A DNA stretch of 25,883 bases from Gnetum montanum (Eukaryota > Streptophyta > Gnetopsida > Gnetales > Gnetaceae), in contig MNCI01010150.1 of assembly GCA_015680685.1 (NCBI GenBank), forward strand, positions 464,288 to 490,170. The letters run 5' to 3'. Below, one piece after another: positions 10,835 through 19,189 of the stretch; the stretch's first letter is position 1; each line of letters starts with the position of its first letter. The position numbers were made by a program, and so were the translations under genes. A model generated the notes under the pieces. That model saw nothing but the letters and a program-made list of their open reading frames with translations, searched no databases and was not told the DNA's origin.

Positions 10835-10853
10835 CATTTCCCCCATGACTAAG
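10835..10853 (-). promoter_or_regulatory. Internal PPT-like motif, element 1
   Basis: The sense strand reads CTTAGTCATGGGGGAAAT just downstream of the integrase C-terminus. It closely resembles the true 3' PPT of element B (TTCAATCATGGGGGTA, 16199-16214) and the internal motif of B (TTTAGTTATGGGGGATA, 21068-21084). This suggests a second plus-strand priming site. Confidence 0.55.
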
Positions 10854-10859
10854 TTGGAA

Positions 10860-12240
10860 GGAGGAGATCTGACAAATTGAACACGGTTGTTCATTCCTCG
10901 AGGTGGTAGTTGCACTGGCTTGTCTTGGGTCTAGGAAAGGTTTTACTTGTTAGATATTGACCAACTACTTTTTATTTGGGAAAGGTTTGATCCATTATAT
11001 AAGGTCCCTCCCACAATGTTTGAAAGTTTGTCTTCTGGGGTACGTGTGTGGGGTTCTAGTACAAAACCTTATCTCCTAGTTGAAATTTCAGTTTTTGTAT
11101 TTTGAGGTCATGATGTTGCCTGTTGAATGCCTTGTGCACCTCATTTAAAGATAGGGCCACCAATCAATTTTCATCTAGCGTATTGAGGTTGATCAATCTT
11201 TCTTTTTGTGCTAGACTTAAGTCAAGATTTAGACCATAGGCTATTCAAAGTATACGAAGCTCAAATTGAATCAAAAACATTGGAATTTTTCCATACACTA
11301 GCTTGTAGGGAGAGAAGCCAATAGGAAGTTTCAATGTTGAGTGGTAGGCCCATAGGGCATTGTTGAGTTTTGTGCTCCAATCTTTCCTATATTTTCTTAT
11401 TATCCTTGTTAAAATCTTTGTGATCTCCCTGTTGGTTACCTCTACATGACCATTGCCTTGGGAATGATAGGGTGTTAATTTATGTTCAACCCCCAAGTGT
11501 TACATCAAATTTCTAAAAGTGGCACCAGTGAAATGAGTTCCATTGTTATAAATTAGTGCATGTGGCATCCCAAACCTTTCTACAACATTTTTTTATATAA
11601 ATTTAATAGCAGTGGATGATGTATAATTAATGATGACTCCTGCTTTTGCCCATTTGCTACAGTAGCGGATTGCTACGATGATATACACCTTTCTGTTGGA
11701 CATGGGTGTGATGAAACCCATGAAGTCAATGTCTCATATGTCAAAGGGCTCTAGTGGTCAAATCCACTGTTGAGGACCTTCAATTAGAGTGGTCATTCCA
11801 CCATCTTGTTGACAACATTCACAAGATCGGACAAACTGGTAGACATCCCTGAAGATTGTAGGCCTATAGTATCTAGCCATCAAGATTTTTATGACTGTGT
11901 GCCTCCCTACATAGTGGCCTCCACAAAGGGCTTTGTAAGCATCTTTGAGAACATGCAATTGATCCACATCAGGGACATACCAATGAACTAGGCCATCGAT
12001 GCACATCTTATAAAGGTGTCCATTGATTTCCATGAAGTAATTTGCCTGATGAAGAAACTATTGTTTCTTCCAAAAGTCTAGATCCTATGGCATCTCCCAA
12101 GTGAGAAGGTAAGTAAGAATGCCATCATAGCATTTTGTTTCTATGGGTACTTGATCATTTATTACTCCTGTAAAGAGAAGTTTGTTTAGAAATTGATCAG
12201 AGAGTAAGCTTTCCTCCTCTTTATTATCCCATATTAATTG
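10860..12240 (-). pseudogene. Integrase of element 1
   Basis: The zinc region is in the open piece 12033-11758: HVLKDAYKALCGGHY has Tyr where the first zinc His is expected, the second His is kept, and the pair in SCECCQQ is intact. In the core, the first Asp is in IDFMGF (about 11725). The second should be SDNG but reads YNNG, with an AAC codon at 11545-11547. The Glu is in HVEVTNREI (about 11440-11415). ALWAYHSTLK, GFSPYKLVYGK and a C-terminal stretch with FQLGDKVLY and LWEGPYI (about 11080-10990) follow. Several single stops break it, for example PFDI-stop-DID. It is full length compared with the family, and it ends close to the internal PPT. Confidence 0.9.
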
Positions 12241-12269
12241 AGAGAGGTGGTCAACAACCACATTCTCGA

Positions 12270-12860
12270 TCCCTTTCTAATCTACCATCATAAGATCAAA
12301 TTCCTGCAAGATCATCAGCCACCATATGATAGAGGGACTCATCATTGGCTTGTTCATTAGGAAGTAGATGGCACTGTTGTTTGTGTGCACAAATACTTTA
12401 TAAGCAACAAAATAGTACCTGAATTTTTCAAGAGCATACACCACTACCATTAATACTTTCTTTGTGGTTTTGTAATTCAGCTGTGCACCTACAATATTTT
12501 GACTCATGTAGTGGATGTAATCTGAACATTTTTTATCATCCAACTGCATAAGCACCACCCCCAAAGCATAATTAGATGCATCTATCATTATGTGAAATGT
12601 TCTGGACTAGTCTGGTACCTTTAGAATTGGAGTTTCTACAAATTCTTCCTTCAACTGTTGGAATGCATGTTTGCACTCCTTGGTCCAAATGAATGGAGCA
12701 TCTTTCTTTGTAAGCTCAACCAACGACTTTGCAATCTTAGAGAAATTTTCTATGAATCGCCAGTAGTGGCCAGTGTGTCCAAGGAATGATTAGACATCTT
12801 TAACTATCTTTGGTTGGCATGAAATTCCAAGCATAAGTCAAACCCTCAGTTGGTTTCATG
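12270..12860 (-). pseudogene. RT C-terminal end and RNase H of element 1; RT core deleted
   Basis: RNase H removes RNA from the RNA-DNA hybrid during reverse transcription. The RT thumb/connection text SFLGHTGHYWRFIENFSKIA (about 12800-12740) and DAPFIWTKECKHAF lead into the open piece 12588-12277, which starts MIDASNYALG. The first RNase H Asp (12582-12580) is present. The expected catalytic Glu in TTxKE is Val (TTKKV), and the TD-H Asp is Asn (codon at 12381-12379). Directly upstream, near 12855, protease-linker text joins the RT end. RT motifs such as FLDGYS and MDD are absent, a deletion of at least 800 bp relative to copy Z. The enzyme cannot work. Confidence 0.88.
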
Positions 12861-13560
12861 CATATGAGTGAACTGCTTTCTTGATCAACTGTCAACCACT
12901 GGGTGTCTTCCTGTTGTGTGGCTACTACATACAAAAATTTTTGTATGTTGATTACTTGTGTACACTGATTTCATGTAGGAAATGTTAAACTTTGCATAAA
13001 CCATGACCTCTGCATGCAATTACACCCTGTGTCACTGTATGCGATGCATGGAACTTTCTTCTTCTTGATCTTTCCAAATGTATTCTCCCTTGATATTTCT
13101 AGGAAAAGATCATGGATTCCTAGGTGTGCATCGATGGTGCTTAGCCATGCTCTTCCCATTATGATTGGTAAGTCCCGCTTACCATTTTTTACCTAAATCA
13201 CTAAGAAGTCAGTTGGATACAACAACCCACAAACAATGGTAACAATGTCTTCCACCAGTCCCAATGGGATAGTGATGGACTGGTTGGCCAACTCTAGATG
13301 GATGTTGCTCTTTTTCAATGGAGGCAAGTTCCAGGTCTTGTACATTTATTGAGAAATCAAGTTGCGGCAGAACCTGAATCCAAAATAGCCTTGCATAGCA
13401 CATTTCCAATGATTTCTTGAATCAGAGGACTCCCAGGATCAAAACATTTCTTGGAAAGATGGCTAGCTTTGATCCAATCGGTGATGGCATGTGTTAACAT
13501 GACCATATGCATTGAGTGCGGTGGTTGAGTTGAAGGAGGATCCAATGTTTTGATTGATAC
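12861..13560 (-). pseudogene. Retropepsin-like protease and linker, element 1
   Basis: The active-site text is CKAILDSGSAAT, ending at a stop at 13359-13357. The D-S-G triad is intact, with Asp at 13380-13378. The second half, MGRAWLSTIDAHLGIHDLFL in the open piece 13159-12971, matches copy Z almost word for word, and GCNCMQ follows. Between the halves a frame change and stops occur. After it comes YVVATQQEDTQWL, the linker seen in Z as YVAVTK-stop-EVIQWL, and then the RT deletion. Protease motif confidence is high. Confidence 0.85.
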
Positions 13561-15336
13561 TGAGGTGTCTAAGGAATCAACCGCTTGTGATTGCAAGGGC
13601 TTGGTTGGTCTGTTGGTTCTAAAGAAAGGTCTTTTCTTCATGTGGTTATTGGAACCAACAGTAGGTTGGGAGTTAACAGCCCTTGTGGCATTACGTTGCT
13701 GCAGCTGGGTAGGGATTTCACCTTGCATAGCTGGAGTAGGTGGCAGTGGAGCTATTGGTGGAAGAGATGCAGCTAGATGAGAAGGATGATATGCTTGCAG
13801 AATATCGCCTCTAGAAGAGGGAGTCCCATAATACTTGTGGGCTTCGTAGTGAGGTTGAGGAGTGACGTGACTAGTAGAGTCATGTGGGGAGATTGGCTGC
13901 TACATGTAATATCCATATAGGTCAAGTTGCTAATAAGGATATTTTTTCCTTGGTGGTGGTATTCCCCATGATTTTAGACATTGTGACTATTGATATTGCT
14001 CAATCGGTTGTGGTGGAGTTTCACTGGGATAATACGTTAAGGGTTAGTGGAACTATCTTGGGTTACCTTGGGGATAAGGTAACCTTTGGGGTGTTTTCCT
14101 TTTGTTTAATTGTGGGTTGAGTGCATACACCCCAGACTCCTGCAGATGTGAGATTGTAGGGAAACATCCCTTAGGATTGTCATATTAACATATCTCACAT
14201 CCACTATCATTGTTTGTTTTTGAATCCACAACCTCTTTAATGATGCCAACTTTGCCCTTACCCTTGCTACGTGCATGTTTAGCTTCTCTCTTTTTTCTTT
14301 TTTCACAATCACTACCTTGCTCTCTAGACTCCTCTACTATTTTAAGAACAGTTTGAAATCTATTATCTAGGGAATCTGACATTTGATCTACCTTTGCCAA
14401 AACTTTTGATGTCATCTTTTGGATAGGCAAAGTTTTCCTATTCACCATCTCTTTAAGTGGTGACTCTTCTTCATCCTCACAAAATCTTACTCCCCTCTCT
14501 CGAAGAGAAGGATCTCAGTTATACTCTTTTGCACTTTCTCTCTTACGTAGCTCACCTTCTTCCTTAGCAACTTGCTCTAATAGTCTTTGAATTTGACGGG
14601 ACCTAAGCTTAGATAGTCTTCCTTGGGCATAAGTCCCAAGGGTGTTCTCGTTTCATGACTAAGCCCATCCATGAGATGGCACAGTTGATTCCTTTGTGAA
14701 TAACCATGGCCAAGACAATAATGTAACAATGCATATTATTGGCCAATGGCAACATCCAAGGGTTCATGTCTTCTTTGTTTCTAGCCTTGGATTTGCTTTC
14801 ACAAGTTAGACACTCGGGAGCATGTTTGGTACTTGTCATTGAACAATTTTAACATGGTACTCCACCTACAAATGGATTCCTATTCTAAGGACCAATACCA
14901 CCTTTCCGCTTCTTTCACTAATTTTTGTGGGAACAACTTAAGTTTTTGCCATTTGTTCTCTATGTTTTGTAAGGCACATGCATCATGGAATGCTTGTGAA
15001 TGATTCTAAGGATCAGTGTTGTATCCCCCTTCGAATCGTGGGATGTTGTGCATATCTAATCTCTTGATCCTACTATCTTTTTGATGCCTTGTTGGAATTC
15101 TAACAGCCTCAGTTATGTCTAACATACTTCAAGTAGCGAGTAGGGGTTCATCATGATTGTCTCTTCCATGGCGTCTATGATGCCTACGTTGTTTCCTACT
15201 CTCCCTTCTTCTATGTTGTGACTCTCTAGAGTGCCCTTGTCCCATTTCTTGGCTATTTCATCTATGACTTCGACTTTGTCTACCTTTATCCCCATGGTCT
15301 TTTTCTTCATGACCACATCCGAATATTGAAGGAGAG
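13561..15336 (-). pseudogene. gag of element 1, downstream part (after the element B insertion)
   Basis: Gag forms the virus-like particle. Resuming at 15336, the minus strand reads EAVRIPTRHQKDS (about 15110-15070), FEGGYNTDP and AFHDACALQNIENKWQKL (about 15040-14930), then LKLFNDKYQT. This matches the Retrotrans_gag-type domain of element B position by position. Downstream are HEPLDVAIG and DGLSHETRTPLGL (about 14760-14640), a charged stretch in the open piece 14448-14185 (EKRKKREAKHARSKGK), one C-x2-C (CEIC) near 14190 rather than a full zinc knuckle, and a Pro/Gln-rich tail with PTQLQQRNATR (about 13710). Stops and frame changes are frequent. Short plus-strand frames here are shadows. Confidence 0.82.
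15332..15336. repeat. Target-site duplication of element B, left copy (GAGAG)
   Basis: GAGAG directly precedes the LTR start TGATGAGT at 15337 and is repeated directly after the other LTR end at 24052-24056. Five bp is the normal duplication length for Ty3/gypsy integrase. The match fixes both boundaries of element B and shows it was inserted by integration. Confidence 0.92.
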
Positions 15337-15877
15337 TGATGAGTGGCGAGGTACCCCTACACTCAACCATACAAATACAAGCATTTCATGCACGATCTAA
15401 TCGAACTTTGTAGACAGACTAGTTGTGGTATCTAGACAGTTACTCCTAGATTGTAGTTCACTATCTTCCCACCTAAACTAGTATTAGCTTTGTCACATAT
15501 GGTTTAGTCCAGAGCAAGGTGTATGATGTGTTCCTACACTAATGCTACTCCTTGGTATGATGGAAAATAATATTAACTAAGCTAGGAGAGAGAGAGGATG
15601 AGAGAGAATCTAAACTAGCCTAAATGCGATGAGCATCCCTTCCTTAATCATCTGTACACATCTTGGACCTCATGCATGACTACCACTGGGATTACCAAGC
15701 ACATGGCCTACGTACACTATTGGGTTAGCCACACTTGAATGCTTGTGATTAAGTTGTACTCATTCCACGTTACTAGGAGATAAGGGTAGAGGGATATTAA
15801 CTACAAAAGCAGTAAATAACAATAATAATTAAATAATTAAGCTAAGTGGAAGCTGCAATGATAAAGTAATCTCGATC

Positions 15878-15883
15878 TTTATT
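15878..15883 (-). terminator. AATAAA poly(A) signal in the 3' LTR of element B
   Basis: The sense strand reads CCAGCAATAAAGATCGAG, about 185 nt downstream of the TATA box. The same GCAATAAAGAT core is present in all family X LTRs in the window (1973, 23731, 25438 and 25829 regions), which supports a functional R-region signal. Confidence 0.7.
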
Positions 15884-16065
15884 GCTGGTCATGTGCATGT
15901 CCAAGTATGTCACACTCAAATAAGGATGCTGTACAATTACAATCATCACACTGCAGGCATGCACTAGGAGAAAAGGTTGAAAGGAAAAACTGACAAAAAG
16001 TTCTGACCTTAACACTAAAACTAAAACCTAAAAACTTAACTTCCTTTCCAAATCTGCTCGCCTCT

Positions 16066-16073
16066 TATTTATA
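16066..16073 (-). promoter_or_regulatory. TATA box of the element B LTR promoter
   Basis: The sense strand reads TCATTTATAAATAAGAGGCG, with TATAAATA 125 nt inside the LTR. The 5' LTR has it at exactly the same offset (23926-23919), and the plus-strand LTR at 25655-25662 carries TATAAATAAGAGGCG as well. Conservation against a background of about 10% divergence supports the call. Confidence 0.7.
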
Positions 16074-16091
16074 AATGAGGAGACAGGCTAT

Positions 16092-16174
16092 GATATCATG
16101 TACATGATATCACATCTAGGCTATGATATCGCGTATGTGATATTGCATACACAATATCATGTGTGCGATATCGC
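16092..16174. repeat. GATATC palindrome cluster in U3 of the 3' LTR, element B
   Basis: GATATCATGTACATGATATC at 16092-16111 is a perfect 20-bp palindrome. A second unit at about 16125-16144 and a degenerate third up to 16174 follow the form GATATC-RY-GTAC-RY-GATATC. They sit just upstream of the TATA box, so they are probable enhancer or binding sites. The RY pairs read CG, TG or CA in different copies, which suggests decayed CpG. Confidence 0.75.
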
Positions 16175-16198
16175 AGCCAATAAATTCATGACTCATCA

Positions 16199-16216
16199 TA
16201 CCCCCATGATTGAATG
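16199..16216 (-). promoter_or_regulatory. 3' polypurine tract of element B
   Basis: The sense strand reads CATTCAATCATGGGGGTA and abuts the LTR start TGATGAGT at 16198. About 20-40 nt upstream is AGCTCAAGGACGAGTTTTCA, a sequence typical before the PPT in plant gypsy elements. It serves as plus-strand primer during reverse transcription. Confidence 0.85.
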
Positions 16217-16399
16217 AAAACTCGTCCTTGAGCTAAAGTGAGAACAAGCTCCATTGATTACACAGTGGATAGGTATGGAATTATTGACTGACGAAGACGG
16301 ATTCATGCCATAGTGTGCAATTAGAACAAAATTGAGACATAATGCAAAGAAGGTAAAAGAAAATCCTATAGCTACAAAATTGGGTGGAACTCATGTAGT

Positions 16400-19162
16400 T
16401 CCTAGTGGTGGTGGCTCCTCCATGGGTGCCTTTCCCTTGTCTTGTGATCTAGGTCTTGGGACTTGATGGCATTAAAGTATGGCCTAGAGTTTCTCCTCTT
16501 CGGTTCGAGGATCCTGTGTCATCCATGCTAATGTTCTGATGTTTGATGAAGTTGGCACCTCCCATGGGCATGGTAGTTGTAGAAACATTTTATTTGCCTT
16601 GACATACCAAGCTGCAAACATCCACCGTTCCTTCTCGTAGGCTCTGCTTTGTCTCTGTATTCTTGAAAATTTGTGAGTCGTTGAGCCAAGTCTGTTGCGA
16701 CACCTTTCTCCCCCTAGTAGCTTACTTTAACCACCTCAAGTTCAGAATTTACAACCTCTAATTGTTGCAATATTTTCTTGCGTTCTGCAAATTCTATTTC
16801 ATATTTGATGTAGGTGGTGGCTACCTGTTGCTTGAGCTCTATTCTTGGGCACCCTGCTATCAACACGGCAAGGTTGGCATATCGCAGGTTTGCCAACTTC
16901 ATGTATTCTATAAGGTCCTAGATCTGTAGGTCCCAGATCTTAACTTCCACCTGCTGGGCAAATGCATATGTGTCCAATATGGTCCCCCAGTCGATGTGTT
17001 GAGCACTAAGAGTGTTGATGTGCACCTTGGCCATATGGATCTCCTTCTTGATGATTTGCTTATACATCCCCACCTGGTCCGGGAAATGCTCCATCAATTT
17101 CTCATGCCATTTAGCCTCATTCTGCCACGTGCTTATTTCAATGGCCATCTTCTAACGGATGGCGTGTACCTCCTCCATCAAGAGGGTTCAATTTTTCCTA
17201 GCTAAATGGTTCATGTCCTAGTTGACCCTGATTAATTACTCTCACAACTGTTAAAAATCTTCTTCGAGAACATTCTTTTGTTTCTCCACAGAGGTGAACC
17301 AAAGGTTGTCAGCAACAAGTTGTCTATTTTACTCTTGTAAGGCTTTAAGTGCCTTGATGTGTGCATAATTTTATGCTTGTGCTGTAGAGGCATCCCAAAC
17401 AGCCTTCTCTTTTTCTTTCGCCACCCTTTTAGTCTCTATCATTAGTTTAGTAAGTTACTTAGTTCTAAAAGTGTCCAGTTTGTCTGTGGGAACGAATTAA
17501 GAAGGATCCCGTTGTGCTACTTGTAAGGTCACAAGCCTTTCTTGCAATCTTTGCACTTCTACTTCAACATGCTCGGCCCTCATCTCTGTCAAGACCAACT
17601 TCCCTTTGGTGGAAATGAGGTCTAATTGTATTGTTATAACATCTTGTGGGATGTCAAACAAGGACGTCATCACTTACCCTATTTGTAGCAATCAATCAAG
17701 TACATCCTCATGTTCTGCAGGAGTCATTGAAGTACTAGCCAAAGTTTGAGCATCTCGTGCTCTTGTGAGATCTTCCGGTGGCACAACAGGTATATTGAAT
17801 GATTCTTTAATGTGGTTTGTGACCACTTCTACAGCTCCTACTGCATCTTGGTGCTGCATGACCACCACTGTGGCCCCTTCACCTGTTTCTATCTACACTT
17901 GAAAGGACGCAGCATTCCCTGAGATCTATTGTGGCCAAGTACTCTCTCCTCTTATTTGGATGGACACTTCACCCCACATGTGATCCAAAGAAATTGTGGG
18001 TTGTATGGCGTCGTCGATGACACGGAAGAGATTTGTATCATCACGACTTCCCCAACTGACCGTCTCAACGATGGCCCTGAGATGGCTCATAGACGGTTTG
18101 TAATCTTATGGCTGTGGTGGTGGCTAATCTTGATAGCTCGTGCTAGGCCCCACTTCTTGTTGTTGGCTGGGTCTTGCAAGTTGAGTTGCAGTTGGCCCTG
18201 CCATTTTTTCCTCTTCTTGTTTTGACCCCAGCGTGTCACCAGTGATTTTCCTTGCAGCTAGTAGCTTTAGCAGTTCAACATATGAAGCATTTTGGGCTTT
18301 CTAGAGGACATCATTGGTGTATCCTCTGATACTAGCACATCTTAATAGCTTTCTAATAATACAAGGGAAGGGCAACACAAGCTTCCCTATCTTTCGTTCT
18401 TCAAACTGCCTTAGGATCTCCGTAAAATATAGATGAGGTAGGTTAGCATTAACCTTTCCTATCAATACTACACATCCTCTTGCCGCATATGTTGAAATTC
18501 TTTTTAAGCCTTTTGTGGGAAAGATGTGATAAGTTCCTATTTTGAAATAAATCCTCTCTTTCGTCCTCAACTCCCCAAATGTCTTATCTTCCTTACCATA
18601 TGCCCTTTCTAACCAAACTTGTCACGCATTAGGGTCTAAGTGGGTAGATAACTAAGCAACATTTGGCCCTGTATTCAGAAGGTTTAATACCTCCAAAATG
18701 GCTTGAATAGAGAAATCAACAATCACACCACAAATGTTAACCGTGGTGTCTTGTTCTTTGTTGTGCCAAAATTGGTACGTTTCTCCTAAGTACCAGGCAC
18801 CGCTTTCAGAGAGGATAGGGCATAATGGGGACCCTTTCAAGTGATCCCTGATGGCTTCTGGAGCAAATTCTACACAAGATCCAAAGTTTAATTCCATAAT
18901 CACTACAGTGAATGTGGACCTTTTATGGATGGCCTAAACACAATCCTGGGGCAACGTGAGATGTTGTTCCTGTTCAAGCGCTGAAGTAGCCCCTCCTTCT
19001 GCCTACCTTGATTGTATAGTAGTAGGGTCCTATTGGTGGATACTAAATGATTGTTCCCCCTGCTTTACATGCTATCCAGCAGCAACTTATCCTTCACCTC
19101 TCCTAGGTCGTTTGCTCCCACCTTGAACAGGACCTTCTTGTTGTCCACGTTTTGAGGCCATC
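16400..19162 (-). pseudogene. Env-like/extra ORF of element B: 'putative plant transposon protein'-like region plus coiled coils
   Basis: The ATG at 19162 follows a splice-acceptor-like CAG. The N-terminus MASKRGQQ...SKRPRRGEG is basic and NLS-like. At 18903-18652 a fold with WYLGETYQFW and ICGVIVDFSIQAI, and at 18570-18301 RIYFKIGTYHIF, INANLPHLYF-type text and LPFPCIIRKLLR, fit the plant family Pfam calls 'putative plant transposon protein' (from memory). A Gln/Pro-rich linker follows (about 18150-17800). Then a Leu/Glu/Lys-rich, probably coiled-coil part runs from about 17650 to 16714 (VEVQRLQERLVTLQ, ILQQLEVVNSELEVVK). I see no signal peptide or membrane helix, so 'env-like' describes position only. 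One frame runs almost throughout, broken mainly by TAG, TAA and TGA; the ancestral length would be roughly 850-900 residues. Confidence 0.75.
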
Positions 19163-19189
19163 TGCAATCACACGGGGCCAATCATTAGT
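19163..19189 (-). promoter_or_regulatory. Probable splice acceptor with branch site before the extra ORF (element B)
   Basis: The sense strand reads TTACTAATGATTGG, then CCCCGTGTGATTGCAG, then ATGGCC. The CTAAT branch-like motif lies about 24 nt before the AG, nearly the same spacing as in element 1 (CTAAC, about 25 nt). TGTGATTRCAG is conserved in both while the bases between drift. Confidence 0.55.

Larger units (their letters stand above)
15337..16198 (-). repeat. 3' LTR of element B (862 bp)
   Basis: It ends TGATGAGT (15337) and ACTCATCA (16198), an 8-bp inverted terminal repeat. In sense orientation U3 begins at 16198, a TATAAATA box lies at 16073-16066, and an AATAAA poly(A)-type signal lies at 15883-15878, so R and U5 occupy the left two thirds. 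It is followed on the plus strand by the PPT, marking it as the 3' LTR. Confidence 0.95.

Noticed and set aside
10595-10915. 106-codon Phe/Leu-rich frame that looks like a membrane protein
   Set aside because: It is the T-rich tract next to the internal PPT translated; the hydrophobicity comes from base composition.
13550-14120. Plus-strand open frames of 60-78 codons over the protease/gag region
   Set aside because: They lie antisense to recognisable gag-protease text (minus strand), have no family motif, and their composition is that of the complement.
16092-16174. GATATC palindromes as a microRNA hairpin or CRISPR-like repeats
   Set aside because: The units are LTR U3 sequence at a fixed distance from the TATA box in several LTRs, with no spacers of uniform length and no long hairpin arm.
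15337-16198. Solo LTR interpretation of the left LTR of B
   Set aside because: The PPT at its inner side, the PBS at the other LTR and the matching GAGAG at 24052-24056 pair it with 23183-24051.
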